DNA of 64,000 nucleotides, taken from assembly GCA_945870155.1 (NCBI GenBank), contig CAMBSB010000001.1, positions 43,916-107,915 on the forward strand, in the 5' to 3' direction. A model generated the notes under the pieces. It was not told the DNA's origin. It saw nothing but the letters and a program-made list of their open reading frames with translations, and ran no database searches. Of this stretch, positions 32,468 through 40,559 are shown piece after piece (the first letter of the stretch is position 1; every line of letters begins with the position of its first letter). Source of the DNA: Paludibacter jiangxiensis (GTDB lineage Bacteria > Bacteroidota > Bacteroidia > Bacteroidales > Paludibacteraceae). Made by a program: the position numbers and the translations under genes.

Positions 32468-33415
32468 TCAATATACAGCTTTTGCAACCTGTTTTACACT
32501 TTGTGTTGCCATCATGCTGTAAAAATGTATACTTAGCGCACCATTGTTTATCAGGTCTTTAGCTTGTAAGGTACACCACTCTACCCCAACCTGAGCAGCC
32601 TGTTTGTCGTCCACACATTTACTTAATTCATTGGCAAATTCCGTAGGCAAGTCGGTATGGAAAATTTTTGGTAAAACAGTTAATTGATTTTTAAAAGTGA
32701 TAGGTTTTAATCCCGGAATGATGGGAACATTAATACCAATATCTCTACAATTTTTAACGAATTCGTAGTATTTACTATTGTCAAAAAACATTTGTGTAAC
32801 TAAGTATTCAGCACCGGCATCCACTTTTTGTTTGGCATATTTTAAATCCATTTCAAGATTTGGAGCTTCTTCGTGTTTTTCGGGATAGCAAGCCATACCA
32901 TACGAAAAAGCTGTAATATTTCCTTTCATTTGTGAACCATCCAAAAACTCTCCGGCGTTAAATTTATTGACTTGAGCCTGAAGTTCAGTAGCATAAGCAT
33001 GGCCTGTAGGCGAAAACTCTTTTTCGTGTTTTGCTTTGTCGCCTCTGAGTAAAAGCAAATCAGTAATGCCCAAAAATTGCAAATCAATCAAAGCATATTC
33101 GGTTTCTTCGCGAGTAAAGCCGCTACAAATTACATGTGGAACTACAGGAATTTTGTATTTATTTTGAATAGCCGTTGCAATTGCTACTGTTCCTGGACGA
33201 TGTCTTTCGGCAGTACGTTCAAAAAGTCCGTTTTCGGTTTCTTTAAAAACTATCTCGCTTCGGTGCGTGGTTATGTTAATGTATTGAGGGTCAAATTCGC
33301 GTAGAGTATCTATTGTGCGGTAAACTCCATCTATGCCATTGCCCTTTAAGGGAGGCAATAGTTCGAAAGAAAAGGCGGTTGATTTGGTCGATTTTATTTT
33401 TTCTACAACGCTCAT
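32468..33415 (-). CDS. metF: Methylenetetrahydrofolate reductase
   Basis: This 315-residue TIM-barrel flavoprotein reduces 5,10-methylene-THF to 5-methyl-THF for methionine synthesis. Motifs: FSFELLPPLKGNGIDGVYRTIDTL at the start (catalytic Glu in FELLPP), YINITTHRSE, VPHVICSGFTREETEYALIDLQFLGITDLLLLRGD and GAEYLVTQMFFDNSKYYEFV. The length is usual. A TACTTTTG element on the minus strand at 33470-33477 is a likely -7 box. Confidence 0.95.
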   Translation of the reverse strand: MSVVEKIKSTKSTAFSFELLPPLKGNGIDGVYRTIDTLREFDPQYINITTHRSEIVFKETENGLFERTAERHRPGTVAIATAIQNKYKIPVVPHVICSGFTREETEYALIDLQFLGITDLLLLRGDKAKHEKEFSPTGHAYATELQAQVNKFNAGEFLDGSQMKGNITAFSYGMACYPEKHEEAPNLEMDLKYAKQKVDAGAEYLVTQMFFDNSKYYEFVKNCRDIGINVPIIPGLKPITFKNQLTVLPKIFHTDLPTEFANELSKCVDDKQAAQVGVEWCTLQAKDLINNGALSIHFYSMMATQSVKQVAKAVY

Positions 33416-33547
33416 TTATATTATTTGTAGTTTTGAAATTGATTTGTTCTGCATAATAATTTTGGACTGCAAAAGTACAAATTTCTTTTCAAAAAACAGG
33501 AAAACAATATTTTAAACCAACATTTTGAAAAAACATAAGGATAATAT

Positions 33548-33577
33548 TTTCGCTATAAAAAAAAAACACTACATTTG
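33548..33577 (+). promoter_or_regulatory. dnaN promoter candidate
   Basis: TTTC, 18 bases, then TACATTTG. The -7 element is an exact TAnnTTTG and the -33 is one base off TTTG. It lies about 40 bases upstream of dnaN. Confidence 0.5.
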
Positions 33578-33617
33578 CTAAATAATTTTTAGTCGTAAAA
33601 TTAATAATACCTAAGAT

Positions 33618-34757
33618 ATGAAATTCATTCTTTCAAGCACCGAATTGCTTAGCCATTTACAAGCTATTAGCCGAGTAATAAACAGCAAAAACTCATTACC
33701 AATTTTAGATAATTTTTTGTTCGACCTCAAAGGTAAAACGCTTACAATGACCGCTTCGGACATTGAAACGACATTGATAACCTCTATGGAAGTTGAAAAT
33801 TCGGAAGGTGATGGAAAGGTGGCAGTTGCCTCAAAACTTTTGCTAGATACTTTGCGTGAGTTTTCGGAGCAACCGCTTTCGTTTACAATCAATGATTCAA
33901 ATTTGGCCATGGTAATAAGTTCGGCCAATGGTACATATAATTTTATTGGTCAAAACGGTGATGAGTACCCACGTATGCCTCAATTGAATGACGAAGCACG
34001 TGTGCTCAATTTATCGGTCGATCAACTTTCGGCAGGTATTTCAAAAACTTTGTTTTGTACAGCCGATGATGAATTACGTCCGGTGATGAATGGTGTGTTT
34101 TTCGATATTGAGAAAGAAAGTTTAACTATGGTTGCAACTGATGCGCATAAATTGGTGCGTTATAAAACCAATCACAGCTCCATTACTATGGGCGATGAAG
34201 AGGAAAGAGTTAGCTTTATACTTCCCAAAAAACCGGCTACCATGCTCAAAAATATTTTACCTAAAGAAAGTGGTGAAGTAGAAGTGAGATTTGACTCAAA
34301 AAATGCACATTTTAAATTGTCGAATTATACCATGATTTGTCGTCAGGTAGAAGGTAAGTATCCAAATTATAATGGAGTTATTCCAAAACAAAACTCATAT
34401 AAAATTATTATTGATCGTTTATCGATTTTAAATGCTTTGAAACGCGTGTCTGTTTTCTCAAATCAGGCTAGTAATTTGGTTAAGCTCGATTTCAATGCCA
34501 ATCTACTGAATATCTCTGCACAAGATATTGATTTTTCAATTTCGGCTGAGGAAACCATCAATTGTCAATTCGAGGGCGATCCAATAAAAATTGGTTTTAA
34601 ATCGTCATTTTTAGTCGAAATTTTGGGCAATATTAGTTCGGCTGAAGTTATTCTCGAAGTTTCTGATCCATCACGCGCCGGACTAATTTTGCCATTGGAA
34701 AATGAGGATAACGAGGAAATTTTGATGTTGTTGATGCCTATGCTTTTGAATGATTAA
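33618..34757 (+). CDS. dnaN: DNA polymerase III beta subunit (sliding clamp)
   Basis: This 379-residue clamp protein is a three-domain ring-forming subunit that tethers polymerase III to DNA. The N-terminus MKFILSSTELLSHLQAISRVINSKNSLPILDNFLFDL is characteristic, as are LTMTASDIETTL, MVATDAHKLVRYKT and the C-terminal DPSRAGLILP...NEEILMLLMPMLLND that forms the clamp's protein-binding pocket. There is no dnaA or recF next to it, so this is not an obvious replication-origin region. A terminator follows. Confidence 0.96.
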   Translation: MKFILSSTELLSHLQAISRVINSKNSLPILDNFLFDLKGKTLTMTASDIETTLITSMEVENSEGDGKVAVASKLLLDTLREFSEQPLSFTINDSNLAMVISSANGTYNFIGQNGDEYPRMPQLNDEARVLNLSVDQLSAGISKTLFCTADDELRPVMNGVFFDIEKESLTMVATDAHKLVRYKTNHSSITMGDEEERVSFILPKKPATMLKNILPKESGEVEVRFDSKNAHFKLSNYTMICRQVEGKYPNYNGVIPKQNSYKIIIDRLSILNALKRVSVFSNQASNLVKLDFNANLLNISAQDIDFSISAEETINCQFEGDPIKIGFKSSFLVEILGNISSAEVILEVSDPSRAGLILPLENEDNEEILMLLMPMLLND

Positions 34758-34790
34758 TTTTATAATCAAACAAATAATACCCTAATTATA

Positions 34791-34826
34791 AAGGTCTAAG
34801 GTCGAAAGTCTTTAGACCTTCTTTTT
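34791..34826 (+). terminator. Terminator after dnaN
   Basis: AAGGTCTAA pairs with TTAGACCTT, with a second weak pairing (GTCGAAAGTC) inside the loop, followed by CTTTTTC. Confidence 0.65.
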
Positions 34827-34877
34827 CAAAATATAATAAAAACCAGAGCCCAATTTCTACAACTCAACTCCCCCAAA

Positions 34878-35645
34878 ATGAAACTAAATTTAAAAAATCC
34901 AATCGTTTTTTTCGATCTTGAAACTACAGGAACCAATATAGTAAGCGATAGAATTGTTGAAATATCTTATCATAAAGTTTCACCAAACGGACGAGAAGAG
35001 ACTAAAACCTTGCGTATAAATCCCGGAATTCCCATCCCTAAGAATGTAACAGAAATTCATGGCATTACTGACGCCGATGTTGCCGATTGCCCAAGTTTTA
35101 AGGCAGTAGCCAAAGAAATTGCACGCGACATAGAAGGTTGTGATTTGGCCGGTTATAACTCCAACAGATTTGATATACCCTTGTTGGCCGAAGAATTATT
35201 ACGTGCCGATGTAGATGTGGATTTAATGAAACGTAAGTTTGTTGATGTGCAGGTGGTTTTTCACAAAATGGAAGCCAGAACTTTGGCGGCAGCTTATAAA
35301 TTTTATTGCGAAAAAGAATTGGTAGGAGCTCATGGTGCCGAAGCAGACACTTTAGCTACTTACGAAGTGCTTCAGGCACAACTCGATCGCTATCCCGAAT
35401 TGAAAAACGATGTGGAATCATTATCAAAATTTACTACCCAAAACAACAATGTTGACTTTGCCGGCAGAATAATTTACAACGACAAAGGCGAGGAAATTAT
35501 AAACTTTGGTAAGTATAAAGGCCAAAAAGTTACCGATGTGCTTAAAAATGATATAGGCTATTATGGCTGGATGATGAATAGTGATTTCTCCTTACATACC
35601 AAAAAAGTATTGACAAATATTAAATTGAGAGATTTCAATAAGTAA
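34878..35645 (+). CDS. DnaQ-like 3'-5' exonuclease with ExoX-like C-terminal domain
   Basis: This 255-residue DEDDh exonuclease has Exo I as IVFFDLETTGTNIVSDRIVEIS, Exo II as LAGYNSNRFDIPLLAEEL and Exo III as HGAEADTLATYEVL (His-x4-Asp). After a linker, residues about 210-255 (INFGKYKGQKVTDVLKNDIGYYGWMM) form the small C-terminal module seen in exodeoxyribonuclease X-like proteins. It could act as a proofreading or repair nuclease. The position after dnaN is suggestive, but a terminator lies between them. Confidence 0.9.
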   Translation: MKLNLKNPIVFFDLETTGTNIVSDRIVEISYHKVSPNGREETKTLRINPGIPIPKNVTEIHGITDADVADCPSFKAVAKEIARDIEGCDLAGYNSNRFDIPLLAEELLRADVDVDLMKRKFVDVQVVFHKMEARTLAAAYKFYCEKELVGAHGAEADTLATYEVLQAQLDRYPELKNDVESLSKFTTQNNNVDFAGRIIYNDKGEEIINFGKYKGQKVTDVLKNDIGYYGWMMNSDFSLHTKKVLTNIKLRDFNK

Positions 35646-35684
35646 ATTTACATTGACCCCTTTTTTTCTGAATGTAAGGACATA

Positions 35685-35726
35685 AAAAAGCCTACAAATG
35701 TATTTAAATACGTATGTAGGCTTTTT
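35685..35726. terminator. Bidirectional terminator between exonuclease and tRNA-Arg
   Basis: AAAAAGCCTACA and TGTAGGCTTTTT form a 12-base stem with A and T runs on either side, so it can end transcription from both directions. Confidence 0.8.
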
Positions 35727-35762
35727 AATTTCTTGATTTTCAGTTTATTAAAAATCTATAAG

Positions 35763-35836
35763 TGACCGCGACAGGATTCAAACCTGTAACCCCCACATCC
35801 GTAGTGTGGTACTCTATTCAGTTGAGCTACGCAGCC
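35763..35836 (-). tRNA. tRNA-Arg(ACG)
   Basis: The 74-base cloverleaf folds on the minus strand. The acceptor stem GGCTGCG pairs with CGCGGTC (two G-U pairs) and the discriminator is A. The D stem is GCTC/GAGT and the anticodon stem CCACA/TGTGG around loop CTACGGA, giving anticodon ACG. The T stem is ACAGG/CCTGT with loop TTTGAAT. The D loop (AACTGAATA) has one G where most tRNAs have GG. CCA is not encoded. Confidence 0.93.
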
Positions 35837-36048
35837 ATTTTTGTTTAGCGAGTGCAAAGATAATGCAATTTTTCAATTCAACAAAGCGAATTTGAATTTT
35901 GTCTCAATATTATTTTTCTTTGTTCTCATAATCCTATTTAAACCAACTTAAATTGTTGATATTCTATTTCGAAAATATAAGAAGACTATTGATTACAATA
36001 TTTTTCAGTTCTTCAAAAATGCTGCTTCAAAATAAATAATACGAATCC

Positions 36049-36960
36049 TCAAATCCCAATTCTTAACCTATATTTTGCTGGAGGTATACCTGTTTGTTTT
36101 TTGAAAATTTTTGAAAAGTGATGTCGGTCATAAAAACCACATTCAAGGGCAATATCTTCAATTTCTTTGTTTGAATGATGCAATATCATAATAGCGTGCT
36201 CAATTCTACGCTGTTGAATGTATTTATGAACAGTACATTGCATGGATAATTTAAACAATCGCGCAAAAGAATTAACTGCCAGATTGGCCATATTGCTCAA
36301 TTGTTCGTTATTTAGTTCTTTATCAATATTTTTATCAATAAAAGATATAACTTTCAATATGCGTTTGTCCACTACAGGGAAATACCAAAGGTTCTCATTT
36401 AGGTACTGTAAAGCACTTATAATCAATCCATTTATTTTAATACTCGTGTGAATATTAATATCATTTGGTGAGTCTAAAAGCTTTGTTTTTACAACATTAA
36501 TTTGTTGCTGCCAAAAATCGTTTATATAAATTTCATAAATGCTTGCATTTATTTTATCGTAAGGGAAACCCAGGTTAAAATGGACAAACAATTGGTCGCA
36601 CATTCCTTTGAGTTTCAAAAGATCTACCTCAGTAGTTGTTTTGATCACTTTGCCAATTATACTCTCCTCATGTTCATTTTTTTGTTTTTTTATATAGGTT
36701 GAAAATGAAGTGTTTGGAGGAATGAGGATTATTTTATCTTTTGTGAGTTCAAACTCTCTGCCATTAAAAGACACAAATGAGCCACCGGTTTCGCTATGGT
36801 AAAGCCTCCAAAAAGGAAACGACATATTCTCACATTCCCATTCCGAAAGCATCCAGTATCTGCTACAATGCACTAAAACTCTAAGTTCTTCAATACTTTG
36901 TTTTGCTTCCCAAGGATCATATTTTTTATTATCTGATAACTTTTTGAACGAATTAAGCAT
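36049..36960 (-). CDS. AraC family transcriptional regulator
   Basis: This regulator has 303 residues from the ATG chosen here; an upstream GTG would add 16 hydrophobic residues without support. The N-terminal part (about 30-170) is a cupin-like effector domain (SETGGSFVSFNGREFELTKDKIILIPPNTSFSTY). The C-terminal domain has both AraC helix-turn-helix motifs, ending EIEDIALECGFYDRHHFSKIFKKQTGIPPAKYR. It is divergent from the fucose-mutarotase gene with about 150 bases between them, so it probably responds to a sugar and controls that module. Confidence 0.88.
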   Translation of the reverse strand: MLNSFKKLSDNKKYDPWEAKQSIEELRVLVHCSRYWMLSEWECENMSFPFWRLYHSETGGSFVSFNGREFELTKDKIILIPPNTSFSTYIKKQKNEHEESIIGKVIKTTTEVDLLKLKGMCDQLFVHFNLGFPYDKINASIYEIYINDFWQQQINVVKTKLLDSPNDINIHTSIKINGLIISALQYLNENLWYFPVVDKRILKVISFIDKNIDKELNNEQLSNMANLAVNSFARLFKLSMQCTVHKYIQQRRIEHAIMILHHSNKEIEDIALECGFYDRHHFSKIFKKQTGIPPAKYRLRIGI

Positions 36961-37050
36961 TTTGTTAGTTTTTTGAATTAAAAATACAAAGATGTTTGTT
37001 TTGTACACAAATATGATTTAATTTTACAACTGATTAATAAGCCTATCGCC

Positions 37051-37058
37051 TATTTTTG
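37051..37058 (+). promoter_or_regulatory. -7 element (TATTTTTG) ahead of the fucose module
   Basis: This exact TAnnTTTG lies about 55 bases before the fucU-like start codon and inside the divergent spacer shared with the AraC regulator. Confidence 0.45.
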
Positions 37059-37113
37059 TAAAATAATTGTTCAAAATTAATTTAATTTATTATACTATCA
37101 AAATTTCAATAAA

Positions 37114-37545
37114 ATGTTAAAAGGAATTTCACCTCTAGTAAGTCCTGAACTGTTAGCAGTTTTGGCACGTATGGGTCATGGCGACGAAATAATTTTGGCC
37201 GATGCTCATTTTCCCGGAGAAACATTCAATGGTCGCGTATTACGTGCCGATGGTCTTCGTATTCCCGAATTATTAGCTGCCATTTTACCTTTGTTCGAAT
37301 TGGATGCTTATGTTCCACATCCTTTGGCCATGATGGCTGCTGTTTCTGGCGATACCCTCGATCCAAAAGTTGAAGAATCGTATTTAAAAAGCATTCATAT
37401 AAGCAATCCTGACGTACCTACAATTGAACGCATCGACCGTTTTGCCTTTTACGAACGTGCTAAAACTGCTTTTGCAGTGGTTATGACCGGCGAAACTGCA
37501 AAATATGGAAATATTCTACTAAAAAAAGGTGTAACTCCATGCTGA
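37114..37545 (+). CDS. fucU: L-fucose mutarotase (RbsD/FucU family)
   Basis: This 143-residue protein interconverts sugar anomers. Motifs: [36 protein letters not shown], with the catalytic His in GHGD and the DAHFP segment conserved, [16 protein letters not shown], and the C-terminal [28 protein letters not shown], in which AKYGN is typical of FucU-type members. The assignment to fucose over ribose rests on these motifs. It is the first gene of a plus-strand module with two dehydrogenase-type genes. Confidence 0.88.
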   Translation: MLKGISPLVSPELLAVLARMGHGDEIILADAHFPGETFNGRVLRADGLRIPELLAAILPLFELDAYVPHPLAMMAAVSGDTLDPKVEESYLKSIHISNPDVPTIERIDRFAFYERAKTAFAVVMTGETAKYGNILLKKGVTPC

Positions 37546-37600
37546 GAGTTGGTTTGCGGTTAATTTGTTTATTTGTAAATTAGTAGAAATAATTCTAAAT

Positions 37601-37708
37601 AACCAATGAACTTATAAACCAATGAACAAACTAACTAATTAACCATTGAACAAACAAACCAATGAACTAATTAACCAATGAACTAAATAACCAATCAACT
37701 AAATAACA
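37601..37708. repeat. Octamer tandem-repeat array abutting a start codon
   Basis: Thirteen units beginning AAC follow at exact 8-base steps (AACCAATG, AACTTATA, AACAAACT, AACTAATT, AACTAAAT and variants). The next base after the partial fourteenth unit is the A of the dehydrogenase ATG. It resembles the AATYAACN array before birA. Confidence 0.8.
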
Positions 37709-38770
37709 ATGACATACAAATCAAAAGCAGCATATTTACCCGGAAATAGCACCGTGGTATTTAAAGATGTAGAATTCCCTACACCCGGACATGGCGAAGT
37801 TTTACTCAAAATCAAATCATCAACAATATGTGGTAGCGACATTCGTGCCATTTATCGTGAGCATTTAGGTAAAGGTCCTGAAGGATATCAAAATAAAATT
37901 TGTGGTCACGAACCTGCTGGCCAAATTATTTCTTGTGGTCCAGGTATGAAACGATTCAAACAAGGCGACCGTGTGGTAGTTTATCACATTTCGGGATGCG
38001 GATGTTGTAATGATTGTCGACGTGGATATATGATTTCATGCAAAAGCGAGTCGCGTGCGGCTTATGGATGGCAGCGCGATGGCGGCATGGCTGATTATAT
38101 GATTGCCGAAGAAAAAGACTTGGTGCTTTTGCCGGATAGTTTAACTTATACCGATGGTGCACAAATAGCTTGTGGCTTTGGTACAGTTTACGAAGGTTTG
38201 GAAAAAATTGGTATTAGTGGAAACGATGCTGTATTAGTAACCGGTTTAGGTCCAGTAGGTTTAGCTGCATTGATGCTTGCAAAAGCCATGGGTGCTGAAA
38301 AACTTATAGGCGTTGATACAGTTCCCGAACGCTGTAAAATTGCCATGGAACTTGGATTAGCCGATGAGGTATATGTTTCAGGTTCTGATACTTATGATAA
38401 GGTAATGGCAGCTACCAATGGCATGGGTTTCGAAAAAACCGTTGACTGCTCCGGTCATACTTTGGCACGTCAACTTTGCATACGTGCAACCCGCCAATGG
38501 GGAAAAATGGTGATGATAGGCGAAGGTGGAACCGTGGAATTTAATCCCAGTCCGGATATTATTCATGACCAAAAAACCATTTATGGCTCATGGGTAACGG
38601 CAATTTGGCGTATGGAAGAGCTTGTTGAACGCATTGTTCGCTGGGGAATTCATCCCGAAGATCTGGTAACACATCGTTTTAAATTGGACGATGCCCCGGA
38701 AGCTTATTCGCTTATGGCAGATGGAAAATGTGGTAAAGTAGCCATCGTTTTTGATGAAGAAATTAAGTAA
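37709..38770 (+). CDS. Zinc-dependent medium-chain alcohol dehydrogenase
   Basis: This 353-residue MDR-family dehydrogenase has a catalytic zinc site at TICGSDIR and CGHEPAGQI. The structural zinc loop is SGCGCCNDCRRGYMISC (four cysteines). The Rossmann NAD(P) motif is VLVTGLGPVGLAALMLAKAMGA. Related enzymes oxidise sugars or polyols. Between a fucose mutarotase and an aldo-keto reductase, a role in oxidising L-fucose or a similar sugar is plausible but not shown. The leader is an octamer array reaching the ATG. Confidence 0.88.
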   Translation: MTYKSKAAYLPGNSTVVFKDVEFPTPGHGEVLLKIKSSTICGSDIRAIYREHLGKGPEGYQNKICGHEPAGQIISCGPGMKRFKQGDRVVVYHISGCGCCNDCRRGYMISCKSESRAAYGWQRDGGMADYMIAEEKDLVLLPDSLTYTDGAQIACGFGTVYEGLEKIGISGNDAVLVTGLGPVGLAALMLAKAMGAEKLIGVDTVPERCKIAMELGLADEVYVSGSDTYDKVMAATNGMGFEKTVDCSGHTLARQLCIRATRQWGKMVMIGEGGTVEFNPSPDIIHDQKTIYGSWVTAIWRMEELVERIVRWGIHPEDLVTHRFKLDDAPEAYSLMADGKCGKVAIVFDEEIK

Positions 38771-38798
38771 ATAAAAGCTACATAACCCGAAAAGTATG

Positions 38799-38820
38799 CC
38801 CCCTAACCCCCTAAAGGGGG
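38799..38820. repeat. C-rich/G-rich palindromic repeat
   Basis: CCCCCTAA is followed by CCCCCTAAAGGGGG, so a direct copy and an inverted arm are combined. The same family recurs at 38974-38999, 42302-42358 and 50712-50735. Confidence 0.65.
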
Positions 38821-38932
38821 AACAAATATTAGTATCTATTATTTCAAGTAAACATTTAAAATAAGATGTGACGAACGTTAAATTTTGTTTCATAAATTCC
38901 ATCTGACATTTAAAAAATTAATTATAAGCAAG

Positions 38933-40006
38933 ATGAATAACGAAAAGAATAAACAAGTCGATGGTAACTTCAACTCCCCCTTTAGGGGGATGGGGGGCCA
39001 TTTGCAAACAATAAATCCAACATTAGTTCCATACAGAACTTTGTATAATGGAGCAAAAATTCCTGTAATTGGCTTAGGTACTTTCGGCTCAGACAATTAC
39101 AGTGCTGAAACAATTGCTCAGGCAGTGAAAACAGCTATAAAAATGGGATATCGTCATATCGATTGTGCATCGGTTTATGGCAACGAAAAAGAAATCGGTG
39201 TTGCTTTGAAAGAGGTAATTGCCGAAGGAATTGTTACACGCGAAGAATTATGGATAACTTCCAAAGTTTGGAACGATAAGCACAAACAGGTAGTAGAATC
39301 GTGCAAACAATCACTTGCCGATTTACAACTCGATTACCTCGATTTATATCTGGTGCATTGGCCTTTCCCTAATTTTCATGCACCAAAATGTGATGTAACT
39401 GCCCGTCAACCCGATTCAGTGCCTTATATTCATGCTGATTATATGAAAACCTGGGCACAAATGGAAACTTTGGTAGAAAGTGGTTTAGTGAAAAATATTG
39501 GAACTTCCAATGTTACTATACCCAAAATGAAACTGATTTTGCGTGACTGTAAAATTAAACCCGTGTTGAACGAAATGGAAATTCATCCACATTTTCAACA
39601 GGCTGAATTGTATCAATTTATGAAAGATAATGGTGTAGAGGTTATTGGATATAGTCCAATTGGTTCACCCGGAAGACCTGAGCGTGATAAAACACCCGAA
39701 GATACTGTTGATATGGATGATCCTGTAATTGTGGCTGTTGCTCAACGTCTTGGAGTGCATCCGGCAGTTGTTTGTTTGAAATGGGCGGTGCAAAGAGGAC
39801 AAATCACAATTCCTTTCTCGGTTAAAACAGATAAAATATTTAATAATTTGAAAGGTATTACTGAAGGACCACTTACAGACGACGAAATGCAGGCAGTTTC
39901 AAAAATTGATAAAAATTGTCGTTTAATTAAAGGACAGGTTTTTCTTTGGGAAAGCGCTAAAGGTTGGGAAGATTTATGGGATTTGGATGGCGAAATCACC
40001 AAATAG
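38933..40006 (+). CDS. Aldo/keto reductase
   Basis: This NAD(P)H-dependent (alpha/beta)8-barrel oxidoreductase has 357 residues from the ATG chosen; an upstream TTG is less likely. Family blocks: GAKIPVIGLGTFGSD, GYRHIDCASVYGNEKEIG (catalytic Asp and Tyr), ITSKVWN (Lys), DLYLVHWPF (His) and SGLVKNIGTSN. Residues about 14-22 (NSPFRGMGG) are encoded by a C-rich/G-rich repeat of a type otherwise intergenic here, so the N-terminal tail appears to be a repeat insertion. It may reduce a lactaldehyde or sugar intermediate with its neighbours. Confidence 0.88.
   Translation: MNNEKNKQVDGNFNSPFRGMGGHLQTINPTLVPYRTLYNGAKIPVIGLGTFGSDNYSAETIAQAVKTAIKMGYRHIDCASVYGNEKEIGVALKEVIAEGIVTREELWITSKVWNDKHKQVVESCKQSLADLQLDYLDLYLVHWPFPNFHAPKCDVTARQPDSVPYIHADYMKTWAQMETLVESGLVKNIGTSNVTIPKMKLILRDCKIKPVLNEMEIHPHFQQAELYQFMKDNGVEVIGYSPIGSPGRPERDKTPEDTVDMDDPVIVAVAQRLGVHPAVVCLKWAVQRGQITIPFSVKTDKIFNNLKGITEGPLTDDEMQAVSKIDKNCRLIKGQVFLWESAKGWEDLWDLDGEITK
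38974..38999. repeat. C-rich/G-rich repeat inside the aldo/keto reductase gene
   Basis: CTCCCCCTTTAGGGGGA followed by TGGGGGGCC is translated in frame near the N-terminus of the reductase. It belongs to the same family as the intergenic copy about 150 bases upstream. Confidence 0.65.
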
Positions 40007-40559
40007 ATTTGATTTTATGTAGTTTATAATCAGATATTTTAAATAATTAATGCATCTTGTTGAATATTTTAGTTCGATAAGTTGCATTTTTTATATAATT
40101 ACATTCAAGATATTATTTTTTCCTTTCGAATTTAAGCTTAAATAACTGACTTAATTATAACCGCGAACAGACAAGAATCTAACTATTTTGAATTTAATTG
40201 CAAAAATATTGAATAATGATGTCAGGTAAACGCTTAAACTTTATCTTTTTTGAATTTTACCTGCAATAAAGGAAATTATTGAATCATTTAATTACAATTT
40301 ATCAATTACAACTAAATTCACATTGTCCATTATTTAAACCTTTTCTTTTTGATGCTAGGTTTTTTAATTTAGAGCATTGGTTTTAGTATTTGGTTTTGCA
40401 ATAATCAAAAATGCATCGCATTAGTGTATAGGTTATTGAAAAATGACGACAAAATTTGTCAATACTTTTTGATTTTATATTAGTTTATGTAAGTCTTTGA
40501 TATCAAGTGATATTTTTTTTTGGACGTAACACTTAAAAAACCAAGCTATACACAAATTT
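40007..40559. other. Gene-free AT-rich region
   Basis: This lies between two converging genes (aldo/keto reductase on plus, beta-helix lipoprotein on minus). No frame with a credible start, no clear hairpin terminator and no structured RNA were found. Confidence 0.5.

Noticed and set aside
33548..34757. Replication origin next to dnaN
   Set aside because: No dnaA, recF or DnaA-box cluster is seen; dnaN is isolated here, which is common in Bacteroidetes.
36961..37008. Longer AraC regulator start (GTG) and similar TTG extensions in murE, murG and the acyltransferase
   Set aside because: Added residues lack family similarity, and downstream ATG codons fit the conserved N-termini better.
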